From the NCBI GenBank assembly GCA_905250125.1, contig CAJNOL010000604.1:54928-118927 (forward strand): a stretch of 64,000 nucleotides of DNA. The letters run 5' to 3'. Source of the stretch: Rotaria sordida (lineage: Eukaryota; Rotifera; Eurotatoria; Philodinida; Philodinidae). This document shows positions 40,401 to 53,500 of the stretch, one piece after another. Each line of letters starts with the position of its first letter. Position 1 is the first letter of the stretch. The notes under the pieces are model-generated. The model did no database searches. It saw only the letters and a program-made list of their open reading frames with translations, and was not told the DNA's origin. The position numbers and the translations under genes are program-made.

Positions 40401-41921
40401 TGGCAGTTGAATCAATTTTAAAATTTTCTCGTCAAGCAAATTGAAGCTTTCTTTTTTTTTTGTTTTTATTTGCCAATAGTCATTACTTTCAGCACATTAT
40501 TCATGAAATCAATTTGTTTGTATTTGTCAATCAGGTATTGTTATGCCGACATCATTCAATATAATCTGCTATCTCGAACAATCAACAAACGAACAGTTAC
40601 AAAAAAAGCCTTTGTCCAACGTCACGGAAAAAGACGTAGTGTATTTACAAAATCGAAAAGTTAAATAATAAAACACAATATATATATAAATCAACTATAA
40701 ACTAAAGATTTTTATTAATAACTTAACATGTGTTTAATATTTCCAAAAAATTTTATCATACAAGATATTCATTCTCATCATAAACTTTCGGAGAAATGAT
40801 TTTTCCAAGAAAATATGCATAACAATTCATTCGTTATTCGACAGATGTCGATAGAAATCAGTTTTTTTGAAAGATATAAATTAATAATCCTACATCGTTG
40901 TCCAGACAATGTTCAACTCTAATGTCGGCATTAATATAAAAACAATCTGATATTATACATATATATATATATATTAATCATTCATTTACTCTAACTTCCT
41001 AGATCTTTTTGTTGATAAAATAATTTATTATAAGAAAAACCTTTGATAATCATGAAAATGATTGAAACATATTGTTTTTGTTCTGTTTCTTTTTTCTTTG
41101 CATCTTACTTTCAACATGTCTCTAAGTTTACTTTTACTTGTTTGTTTTTCTATCCAAGATTATGTATTTAAATATGTTCGTTGATCCGTTCTTGTAATAC
41201 TATTGCACAGAAAGAAAATATCACCAGTTTTCATATAATTATTCTGTATCTATTTATAAAAGTGAGTGAATAAAATAGAGAAAAAAGAAAAACATTTTTC
41301 CTTAAATAAAAGAAACACTATTAATGAACATGTTCTCATTAATTGAGATGAACAAGGTTGTGTTTTTAATGAATAGAGTAATAAAAAAAAAAGAAAACGA
41401 TAGAATGAAGGAGCAGCTTCGCTTATATAAACAGGGTAGCAACAACTTCGTCCAAACTCTCACACCTTCTGTATGTTTTTTTTATTTTTTTGAATGATCA
41501 CTTATACAAATTCTTCTCACTCTCTCTCTCTCTGTCTCTCTTTTCTTCTTCTTGTGTATGTTGATATTACGTCGATTCGAGCTCACCGTATATATAAGTG
41601 CAACATCTCTCATATACCAGTACACATACATATAAATTATTTGTCTTTTCGATTTTTTTTCTCTTGAAAGTCTTTTTATGAATGAACGAGAAGTGCTGCT
41701 TTGTATAGTTAGTTTTGTTTTCACTGCCGTGTGCCTATATGTGTGTGAATACTAAAAAGAAATGTCTTACAAAAGTCAAGATGTTAAACCTTGCCAATAG
41801 GTGGTTCGTCAACAAACAAATACGAAAGGAAACACGGATCATTCATTATTACAATTTGAGCTCATGAAAACTAACATTGCTACTGTAATCGATACGGATT
41901 ATTATCAAACATTATTTCAAT
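37421..41921. other. gene-poor region with a possible coding relic
   Basis: About 4.5 kb upstream of the coiled-coil gene. Around 39900-40664, short blocks look coding but in different frames: one before a donor at 39991 (INPTIQACPYNQQ), FIYRTDKNLHRFFPTDSSN near 40330, and a final frame ending near 40665 with AATAAA behind it. I could not join them or name a family. A CT-rich tract lies at 41516-41550. Confidence 0.35.
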
Positions 41922-44900
41922 ATGTATACAAGAACTCGACGAAAAAAACGTACAGCAAGTATGGAAGCTACTGCTGGTGAACGAGATGCTGATGAAGAAG
42001 GTGATGATAATGATAGTCAACAAGTATCAAAAGCAAGACGAAATCATAATCGACAAAGAGATTTATCGAAAACAACTGATCCTGTTGCATCAGCTTCTCT
42101 ATCCAGTCTTGCCGGTAAGAATTTCGAAGTAATATATTCTCCAAGAAATGAAAGAATCTTTCAATGTTTGTTCTACTTTTAAAAACTATCGAACATAATT
42201 ACTATAAACTAGAATTATGTAAACAATAGGTTTTTTTTTTAAATTTCTGATAAACTTAGTTCTGATAGATTTTGAGTTTATAATTATATACATCCACATG
42301 AGAAACTACTCTTATGTATATTAGATATTTTTGTTGATATTTCTTTTACTAATTAGAAAAAAAAAAAAAAAACTTTCATATTTTTTAGAATTATTTTTCT
42401 TAACATTTCGACTTGTTCTAGGTGAAATCTCGATGATTGATATTTAAAATTGTATCGAATAAGAAATTTATATATCATAAGTACACATTCTTATTAGATA
42501 GTCGCAACTATTCATCTACTTATCTGTTATTTGAATTTAAATTTATTAGAATTGACAAAAATATTTGATTGACTCAATTAGTCTTCTATGTTATGACTAG
42601 AACGAAACATTTTTTGGAAACTATCGATACTGAAGTCTACATATGACAACATAAGAAAACATAGTTTCAAATTCTTAATACAATTCAATCATACTTATTT
42701 TTTGTCATATCCAAGATATAAAATAAGACTCAGATAAAACTTGTTTAGTATTTTAGTCATTTTTATATAGAATATTGTTTTGATCAGTTCAATATAGATC
42801 TTATAATAAATTTTAAAATGTATCAAAACCTAAACATTATAGTTTAACATAGTCAGATATATCTTGTGTTTTTGTTCTAATATTAGAAAAAAAAAAGAAA
42901 TTCATTTATCAATAGTCTAATCCTCAGTTACTTGAAAAAGAAATGAAAACTATTCTTGAAAAAGATTCATTTTTCCTAGTTAAGATTAAATGACTTATTT
43001 TAAAACTTAATATTTCATGCTCAAATACTTACCTTAAAATATCGTAAAGTAGTTAGATATTTTGTGATAAATGTAAGTTTTGAGCAGGACTTCATACAGA
43101 ATCAGTTATTTTAATAATTAAAACATTATTTCTAATTCTTTAGTACCAATTAGTGATGATAATTATCATCAACCACATCGCTCACCAGCTGTTCACATTG
43201 CTCATTTACTTCATGAAGCAAATCTTTCTAATCTCATTCAACTTGATTGGGTTAATCAAATAAAATCTTTTCTTAATGAACGTTCACATCTTCTGAATCA
43301 GGTATTAATAATTATATTCACTTACATAATTTGATTTCTTGGTTTTTTCGTCTTTCTTTCTACACTTAAGATTGATTTTATTCGAACACAATTTGAAAAA
43401 CAATATAATTCAGTTAAACATCGTCTTGAAGAAACTGAAACAGAAAATGAACGTCTTACTACACAACATCGTTCGGCAACCAAACAACTTCTTCTATATA
43501 AAAATCTTGTTGAAGCACCTGAAATTTCTGATTCACCAACAAAGACAAAAGATTATCAACAATTAAAATTAACAATTGATGCTATTTTAAAAGAAAATGA
43601 ACGTTTATACGCTGAAATACATGATTTTAAAACAAGTGATCCTGTTTATGAACAAGTACAATTATTAGAAACAGCTAATAAACATTTAAAACAAGAATTA
43701 ATTCAAGCAACAAATCAAAATCATCGTTTAAAAAAAATGATTAATATTGATGAAATCAAACATTTAAAATCAAAACTTGCAAAAGCAATTGATGAATGTG
43801 AACAATTAAGATTACTAAATAAAAAACTTATTAATGAAGTTCAATTACGTCAACGTCAATTACCAACATCATCACCTAAACAGGTTTGTCATTAAGAATA
43901 AAAAAAGAAAACGAATGCGTGTTTTATTCTTATATCTTTTTTGTTCATTTTTTGAGCACTTTATATGCAATCATTTTACTTTATATTTGCTTTATAACAA
44001 CATGCATATAGATCTATATGTAATCTAATTTGTACTCGACAATTTAAAGAACCTTGAAATGATTGGGCTTCTCAAACATGAATGAATAGGAGAATGAGGA
44101 GCAATAAAAAAAAAGAAAGGACCATGTATCGTCTTTTGTGATGTCATGATTATTGGTAATATGATTTACCGAGACAACGACCTTGTCAATGTCAATTTTG
44201 TTAATTAGGATTTCTTTAAATTGCAAGTAAAGATTCTTTTTCTTTACTGTTAAAAAAAAAAACCGAAATTTGTCAAATCGATTTCTCATGTAATATATAC
44301 TTGAATAGAGTTTAATCAACATATCTACGTCAAACAAAAGTTGCATATATTTATTTAAGTGTTCAAGCATTCTGCCTCTTACTAGAAGAATTCTTTTTTT
44401 TTTTTATTATTTGTGGTATGAAGCATAAAGAAAAGGAAAAAAAAGAAAAAGTAACATTATAGTCTCGTTAGTATTTTTTTTTTTGATTCAGTTACCAATT
44501 ATTCTCCTCTGTCTACTTCTTTTCTTTCCACTTTTCTCAAACACGAGAATAGAAGAAAATGAGTATATATATTTATTCTTAGAAAAAAATTAAAAAAAAA
44601 AAGAAACCTACGAGATCATTTTTATTATATTGTTTCTTCTCTTTTTTTCTTTTTCTTATATTATTCTATCATCCGTTAATAAAAGTTGGAATCTACACCA
44701 AACGCACACACATAGAAGACGTAAAAAACCATAAAATAAAAATAATTTTCTCTAGCTACGTGTCTATCCTCATCCACCGTCTCAACGACAACTACAACTT
44801 TCACCAATATCACAACATTCAGCAATAAGTCCACCTTCATCAACAGGTCTACTAAGACGTGGTGACGAAAATATTTCACTGTTAACAATCCAAAATTTAC

Positions 44901-47900
44901 GACAATTTGAAATAACATCTCATTATCCAACACCAGTTTCGTCAACATCAGCTGATATTGCTGAATTACGAGAACATGTCCATCTGTTAGAACAAAAATT
45001 ACAACAACGTGAATATGAATTACAAACATTACAAATTGAAATCGAAAAAGGTACAAGTTCAATAATGAGTTCAATTGAAGATCTTAATATAGCTTCATCA
45101 TCTGTTTCACCATCTCAACATTCCCCATCAACAAATTTTGCATTAACTACCATAAAAAATCAACCAGTAATTGAAGAATTACAAAATGAATTAGATCAGT
45201 TACATGATAAATTAGATGAATTAACACGTGAAAATCAAACATTAAAAAATCGTACACAAGAATTTGATACAATTTACGAAGAAAATGAATATTTATATGC
45301 AGAAAAAAGTCATTGGAATGAAGAAATGGAACGTGCACGTATACGTGAATTAGTACTTGAACAAGAAATACGTACATTAAAAGAACGTGAAAAAGAATTT
45401 CTTATAACAAATGATTCAAATGTAAATAATTTAAATACAACACAATTAAAATTAAAAATTGATTGGTTACATCAAACAAACAATCAATTAGAGCTTGAAA
45501 TCGTTCGTTTACGTGAACAACTAGATTTAATAACTAAAAAATGTCAAGACTTAAAAAAAGAATCAATTCAAAAAGATGAACATTATAAACAACTATTAAC
45601 TGTTGCAGAAGATAAACAACAATTACCTCAAGTAAATAAAATTTATTTTATTGTTTTACAATAAAAATAATAGAATTTATTTTAGGAATTGGCTCGTTTA
45701 GAAAGAATTAAAATTGATATGGAAAATCAAATGGAAAAAGAAAAACAAGATTATGAAAAGACTATTGCAACATTGGAAGAACAAAGTGAAAAAAGAGAAC
45801 AAAAATATAGTGTATGATATGAAACGAATCTTTAGAAATGATAATGATCATTTTTGTGATAAAATTTTTTAACAAAGTATTCAGTTTTCTCAAATTTGAG
45901 AATAGATTCGATTGAAGGTGCACTAGTTACAGCAGTTAACTTTTCTTTTCAATGATTCTTATTGAGAACAACTCAAGTAGTTGAAAGGATTTCTTATAAG
46001 GCTGAGAATCTCATAAAAAAAAACCTCAAAATAAGTGTTCTTACAAAATGATGTTCGATGGAGAAGTTTTGCGAGAAAATTTTGACAAACTATAAGTTCA
46101 AATTGTCTTCTATTTTCCAAATCATTTTTTCTATTTTTCTGTAAATTTCAATAATTGAATACAACTCAACACTTTGAAACTATTCAGCTACGTAAATCTT
46201 TTTCTTTTTTGACATGTAATATCATGACAAAAAGTCAATTGATTCCTAATTCATCTCTAATTCGTCTCCATTCTCATTACCGCGCTTATGATGTTTGTCT
46301 TAAGTTACGTGGGAATTTTATTTAATTAGGGAAGAATTGGAAAACTTCCTAGAACGTCTAGTATTCTAAACTATTATCTCTAACAAGAGGAGACCTTCAA
46401 ATGTGAATTACCGATGGAGTTGATATTTTGTTTACGTGTGGAGTCCGATAATACTGAGAAGTGCCAACAAGGTTTCGTTGACATCTGTTGTTCTTCCGGA
46501 ATGATTACCGTTTTACTAAGTATTTTGCCTGTAATGAAGTACCCATGAGAAACTTGAATGGCAGTATTTTGGTCTGCAATTTTGCTACAGACAAATTTCA
46601 TGCTCATTAGAATGTCCTAAAAGTTTTTGTCCAAAAAATATGTTCTTCTTCATATATTAATTATCCAAAGAAAAAAGATCATGTAGCACGTGGGAAGATC
46701 TGAAAATTGATTGTCTTCAACATTCAGATATCTCAGGAAGGATACACCGACAGGTGAGCCGTCCGACAGTTGAGCTCAGAGAATTTGAGCTTGATGTAAG
46801 GAAAAAAAATTAAAGAAATAAAAAAAGTAGTTTTATTTGAATAGGACCACATTCACTTAAAACAATTCAACAGAGCTCTTGCTTGGACGTGGGTGTGGAT
46901 GTAGATGTGAATGTTCTATTCATCCACATTCACACGACCCACGTAACCATACCTACTCCACACTCACACATCTACATCCACACCCGAGCAAGAGCTCTGT
47001 TCAATTTTTGACGTGAATGTGAGCTTATTCAAATAAAACTACTTTTTTTTTGTATTTCTTTAATTTGTACCTTATGTCAGACTCGAATGCCGCGGGGCTC
47101 AACTGCGTGTCATTCTCGGAAAGAATATCATTGTTTTTTTTGACTGAAATTTTTAGAACATTCTAATGACTAAAAGACCTATCTGTAAGCAAAATTACAG
47201 ATCGAAATAGCGTCATTAGGGCTTTTCATGAACACTTTATCGTAGGCACAAAATTCGGTAAAACGGTCATACTTCCGAAAAGATACTGCATGAAAATAAA
47301 CTCTTCGAGGCTTTTACCATTCTTATCGAACCCTAATCACGAACAAAATCTTCGCACAATCGATGATTCACTTATGATGGATCTTTCCTCATTAATTGTA
47401 AACAAAACTTATTTTAATAAACTGCATTCACATGAACGAAATCGAATAACTGTTCAATAATAAAGTCATATTTAAATATTATATATTAAGACGTTTTTTT
47501 ATAATTATGATTAATATTTATAGGCTCTTTATGATACAATTCTTAAACTTCAAAGTGATTATCGACAGAAAGAATTAGATTATGTTCAACAAATGGATGA
47601 TGTTGTTAAACGACGTGATGAACTTCATACGAAATTAACATTACTTCAAAAGGAATTCGAACAAATTCAACAAGAGAATAAAGCTCTTAAAGACGAGGTA
47701 TTGTTCTTTGTATTTATTTATCTCTTGTAATTTTGTTTTTTTGTACTTATTTATAAAAGATAAAATCAAAAGATGAAATCAATCGTGATCTTAAATTAGC
47801 TTTAACATCATCAAATAATGATACACAAACAATATATAATCAATTACGTCAATTAAATACAAATCTTGCTGATTTACAACAAAAATATGAAAGAGATATA

Positions 47901-50232
47901 GCTGAACGTGATAAACAAATTGAAATTTTACATAATGAACAAAAACAAATGATTGTATATACTAAAACAAATTTTATTTCTACAAGAGAATCAATATGTG
48001 TTCTTTTTCTTTTTTAGACAAATAATGATGGAAATTTATTAAAAGCTCATCAAACAATAATTCAATTACAACACGATAATAATCAATATTTAAATCAAAT
48101 TGAAACATGTCAATCAAATAGTGATAAACTTCAAACTGAACTTAAAGAAAAACAATATGTAAAATGAATAAATATAAAAAACCTAATCTTTTTATATTAA
48201 ATTTTATATATTTAGTTTTTGGAACAAATGCAACATGATTTAACAGAACGATCAGTATTACATGTTAATATTAATAATCAATTATCCCAAGAAAATAAAG
48301 GACGAATAGCAAAAATAGCTGAATTAGAACAAGCTTTATCTCAAGAACAAAAACGTGTAAGATTCTTCTTTAAAAAAATTTACACGAACTAATCTCAAAT
48401 AATTAATCATTTTTTATTTTTAGAAAATAGAATTACAACGAACAGTTCAAGATTTAGAAGTTGAATTACTTAAATATCGTGCTGTAGCAAAGGAATCATT
48501 AGAAAAGAGTCAAGAACTTGAAAGACGTTTTCATGAAACAGATAAACATTTTGAAGAAACAATACGTACTCATTTAAATGAAACAACAGAACCAGCAAGA
48601 CGTGAATTAAGTTTATTAAGAGCTGAATTAGTTACTAAATCAGATCAAATAACAATATTACAACATACAATTGAAGAAGAAAAACTTAAACGGTATTGAT
48701 TTCAAGTTTATCGATTTTAGTTCCTTAAAAATAATTCTTTTTGATTTAGACAAAGACTTGAAATGAAATTAAAACGATTAAAAGATGAATATATTAATGT
48801 ACGTAAAGAACTTTATAATCGTATTGAAGACAATAATACATTACAACATGAACTTGTTGAATGTCGATTTAAAAATGATTATAATTTACATATTACAACT
48901 CAAACATTTAATTCATTAAAATCTGTATGTATAATTTGTTCGTTTTTTTTTTCTTTTGCTATTACTTTATTTTGTCATATTTAATATTAGCCAAATGAAA
49001 AAGAATCAACAGCTGCTGTTCAATTGTATTTAAAAGAAAAATCTGAAAATCAACATTGGCAATTAAAATGTCGAACATATCAACAAAAAGTTGAACAATT
49101 ACAAAAAAATTATGAATTAACAAAAGAAAAATATAAACAACGTTTACAAGAAGAACGGTTTGTATTTCCTATTGTTTTTTTTTTAATTAATTTTCTAATT
49201 AGTTTATTTTATTATTATTATTTTGTTTTTCTTGTTATTTTAGAGGAATATTTGAACGTACTAAAAATAAATATTTTGAACATCTTAAAAATGTTCAAAA
49301 AGATTTACATGAAACACGACAATTACTTGAAAAAGATACAGAATTAAAACTAAATCAAGAATCTGCATATCAACAATTAATTGATGAACGAAGACAATTA
49401 CTTACAAGGTACAATCCACCAATATTGGATATTGATGTTTCTGCTCATATTCCTTTTTCTACTGTTGCTACTGTTGATGAACTTCACACGCATCCACATC
49501 TTATTAGTAATATCACTTTCTATAGGCAAGTCTTCTACGCACTTTATTGTTGACACTTTTTTTTTTAATATTTATTCTCCTCACTTACACAATTAATGCT
49601 TGTACTTATATATTGTTGCTACAACACTTTTTTCTTCCATGCTATTAGCTCTGTTCTCTTTGCTTTAAATTGCAAATACTTAAAACTTCTCTTCTCTTTT
49701 AATATTCTACCCAAAATACTAAAGAAAACACACCATTCTCATTTAGGAATTTCTTTATCTATTAAAACACTCCTGTTTCTTTATTTTTTTTTTAATAAAA
49801 TCTGATTAAAAATTATTTCTATTACGTATTTGATAGTATGGTCGATAAAGATGCAAAAGTACGTGAAATGCGTCGCGAAAATCTTCTATTGACATCAAAA
49901 ATTCAATTACTCGAAGATCAAATGGAAAATCTAAACGATCGTGTTGATCGAACATTACGTGAACGAAATCAACTTCGTCGAGAAATAAATAGTGTCCGAT
50001 TTGATAGCAATATTTCAATTGAAGTAATTTTTCTTTCTCAAAACCTTTATCTTTAAAAAAAAATACATTAATCAAATTTCTTTAGACAAGTGCGCGTTCT
50101 TCACCAAGTCCTACTCCACCAAGAGCCACTCATATTGAATCAACAACATGGAGTCAACCTATTCATCATGCAGAATCATTTGGTTTCAATAATGATCATC
50201 ATCATCTACACGAAACATCATCTGTTTCATAA
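41922..50232 (+). CDS. Long coiled-coil protein, 1208 aa, 15 exons, unrecognised
   Basis: Exons 41922-42114, 43144-43301, 43371-43883, 44756-45631, 45686-45811, 47524-47697, 47760-47954, 48018-48158, 48216-48356, 48424-48692, 48750-48924, 48991-49157, 49244-49408, 49837-50023, 50086-50232 (3627 nt). The N-terminus is basic then acidic (TRTRRKKRT, then a Glu/Asp/Ser stretch), followed by a short globular-looking block (AHLLHEANLSNLIQLDWVNQ) and almost continuous heptads from about residue 110 to 1155, interrupted by a Ser/Pro-rich linker near 290-330 and another near 385. The tail is Ser/Pro/His-rich. Such architecture suits a centrosomal, ciliary or Golgi scaffold, but no diagnostic motif was recognised. 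A 3' acceptor lies at 41799-41800, 121 nt upstream of ATG. Introns 1, 3 and 5 are 0.9-1.7 kb, the last hosting a giant palindrome. It ends 318 nt before the next gene. Confidence 0.8.
46300..47400. repeat. Giant palindrome in intron 5 of the coiled-coil gene
   Basis: About 1.1 kb of imperfect inverted repeat centred near 46940. Pairs from the outside in: GGACATTCTAATGAG (minus of 46618) with AACATTCTAATGAC (47159); AGTTGAGCTC (46769) with GGGCTCAACT (47094); GATGTAAGG (46793) with CCTTATGTC (47071); TAGTTTTATTTGAATA (46829) with TATTCAAATAAAACTA (47027); and AACAGAGCTCTTGC (46869) with GCAAGAGCTCTGTT (46988). The centre repeats GATGTAGATGTG/CACATCTACATC words. Interior pairing is stronger than at the ends. 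Confidence 0.85.
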
Positions 50233-50550
50233 CTTTTTCTTTCTTTTTTTTGTTATTCATACACTTGTTAACAATCTATAAATAAGATCATTTTTTTTTG
50301 TCTATCTCAGGCTACACAGTGAAATATATTCAAAAATTTTTGTTCAGTTTTTTTTTATTTTCTGAAATTTAGTCAGATATTTTGTCGTTTTAATTAGAAT
50401 TTGTAGAATATGTTGGAAAATATTATTCTAACATATAATTAGGTTATTTTTGTATTATAATATGTATGTTATGAAAAAATAAACTCAAAATGTATCCATA
50501 TCAAGAAAAGAAAACTGAATTTTTCGTTTTTAGATAAAAAAAAAAGAAAG

Positions 50551-53500
50551 ATGAATTCAAATTTAGTTGTATTTGCTAAAGAATTAAGTCGAACGAAACC
50601 AGTAGAATTACCTGAAAAATTTCTACAACTTGATAGTAGGTTTCTATTATTTATTGAAAATGAATATTTTTTTAAAACTATTTAATAAATATCACTAGAT
50701 CTTTTACAACGATCAACATCAGTTACAAGTGTTAAATATGAAATAATTTCACTTGATATATTACCTATTTTATTATTAACACTTCGACAAGATTTTACAA
50801 CAATATCAAATGGATGGCGTTTAGCTTCAATTAGTCTTAGTAAATTAGCTTGGTAAAACAAAACAAAAAGAATTAGAATTAGAATTAGAATTTTATTTAT
50901 TCCATGATGTATTATTTTATTTAGTTCATGTATGTGTGTCGAAGTAGATAAAAATAATGTTAAAACCAAAGCATGGTCAAGTAAATTTTTTGATCAATAT
51001 CTTCCACAAGGTATTGATAGTTTTCTTTTACTTACACGACATATACAAGATCGATATACACAAGAGAAAAAGGTAGACAAGTTGTTCTTTTTTTATTTAA
51101 TATTTATCAGATAAATTATTATTAATGATTTGTTAGTCTCATATTCGACAAGATTACGTGAGTTATATGGACACAGTTATGAATAATCTTCTTGAAGTAT
51201 TAAGTTTTCATTCCAATCAATATTCACTTATTAAACAAGGTGAATATTTTAAATTTAATTTTCACTAATTATATAAAATTAAATATAATCAATATTTTAG
51301 TTTTGGTTTCGCCAAAATTTATGGAATTATTTCTTACAGATGATGTTTATATTTGTCGATTAATGATTGATACTTTTGAAAATATTATTCGAAAGAGCAG
51401 GTTTAATATTAAAATTTTATTTTTAATAAAAATAAAAAAACCAGTCATATTTTATTTTAATAGACGTTTAACAGGTCCAAGTGTATTTTATGAATTATCA
51501 ACTAAATTAAAACATGATTATGTCAATGAACTTGCGTATAAATTAACTGTATTTGATAATAATGATGTTGGAAAGTGAGTTTATTATTAGCATGAAAATC
51601 AAATCGATCTTAATTTGATTAAGATATTTTGAAATCTATTTGAATTTAAAAGCAGAGAATTTTTCATTAGATTAAAATACATTAGCACAATTTATATTGA
51701 TTGTATTCTAAACATACAAAAACTAATTCATCATCTACGATGAACATCTCCCATTTGGAACAAGGTCTCGATCCCTTGAACCAATTGTTGCTGGAAAGGC
51801 ATCTCCCATATGAGAACACTTCCGTACTCTAAATTTGAACATTGTTTTTAAAGGTCTCGATCAAATAACTCGATATTGCGATGGGCCAAATCTTAAATAA
51901 AATATAAAATTTTCAAAAGATGTTACGTATTTCTACTAATTTATTTTTTCGAAAATCTCACGTAATTCTTTCATTGACTAAAATATTTCTGCAATGAACA
52001 GCAATATATAAAGCAAAACAAAGAAAAAGATAAAAATTATTGTCACCTTAAAAAACTTTCTTTATATTAAAAAAAAAAATATTATTGCTAATCTCTTCTA
52101 TTTCATCAACAATTGCATCATGATCATCAATTACATTTTCTAATTCTAATTCTATTCTTATTGAATCTTCTCAATGATCAATTTTTGCTAATACTTTTTT
52201 TCTTCAACTACAAGTGTCGATTCATCATCACATACAAAATAGGATACATCCGAACGAATCAAATTTCTTTTGAAACAACAACCATCGACATATGTTGTTA
52301 TTAAAAATGAAAAACCAAAAATATCATTATGTTGGAAAGTTTTTAGTTTTTCAATTAAAAAATCAGATATCACTAGTGATTTCGAGAGAATTCAAGATTT
52401 TTCAAGTTGTTCAATATGTTACCGAACATTTGTTTATACATCAACTACGCGTACTCAAAATATGCTTGCTCATTCATGTGTTAAAAATTTATCCAATACA
52501 ATTAGATAAATAGTTCATGGACGGGCCATTTTTTAAGAAAAAAACCATGAGCTGGACCGACTTTCTTCGATCCGGCTCGACCCATTGAGATCTCTGATTT
52601 CGATTACTATTTTACCCTGTTTCAAATGAATATATATGTTTTTTCCCTCTCCTTTTCATCATTTCTGATTAATGCACTAAAACTACTGCTCATTACTTGT
52701 TATAACTGTACATATCAGGAAAAGCAATGATATCACAACATCGTCTTACATTAAATGAAAAAATTCAATTAATTAATGGTAACAACGATGATGATACCTA
52801 ATGATAATGTGAATTAGTTGAACAATCGAATATCTCACTTGATTCTGTATCCAATATTCTTAAAACGAAATAAAAAACAATATTTAAATAATTATCATAC
52901 AAATCAAAATCATAGTATTAAACGATAATTTAATAGCTTTAATGTTATAAAACTTGATAAATATACATTGAGATGACTTGTACAACAATATTCATCAAAT
53001 TCACATATATATCGAAACTGAAACCATAATACGAGACTTTATGAAATAAAGTAAAGTTTTGTATGCTGTTGAAAATTTTTTGGATTCATAAATATTCAAA
53101 TGAAAGAAAATCGATAATACAGAGAATGCTCGCTGATGACTTTAAAACTAATAAAGAAGTTTATATTCTGAAATCTATTTTTTCATATATTCAAGAAATA
53201 TTTTACTTTATATAACTAGATATTAAATATTCTTTTAGAGCAGCTGTACGTGCTTTAATTGCTATATGTGAAGCTGATTCAAAAATTGTTATGTTATTAG
53301 TCGATAAATTCAAGTATGTATTATTGATTGTTCAAAACTTTACTTGCTAAATGTATTGATATTTTTATTATTAGAGGTTTACCTACAATTTTACAACGAT
53401 GGCATGGTCGAGGTTTTGGAATGGATTTACAAGATTTACTTGCTATAATAAATCGTGGTGCGAAAAGTGGACCTTATTCACGTGAATATCATGTATGATT

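Noticed and set aside
44676..45074. 132-codon minus-strand open frame
   Set aside because: Antisense shadow of exon 4 of the coiled-coil gene, whose plus-strand frame is continuous and splices in phase.
49381..49805. Short plus-strand frames between exons 13 and 14 of the coiled-coil gene
   Set aside because: An alternative acceptor at 49524-49525 exists, but joining there breaks phase, while 49837 restores it and continues the heptads.
51740..51860. Repeated CATCTCCCAT and AAGGTCTCGATC words in IQCB1 intron 6
   Set aside because: A short diverged duplication of about 80-100 nt with no ends; too little to call an element.
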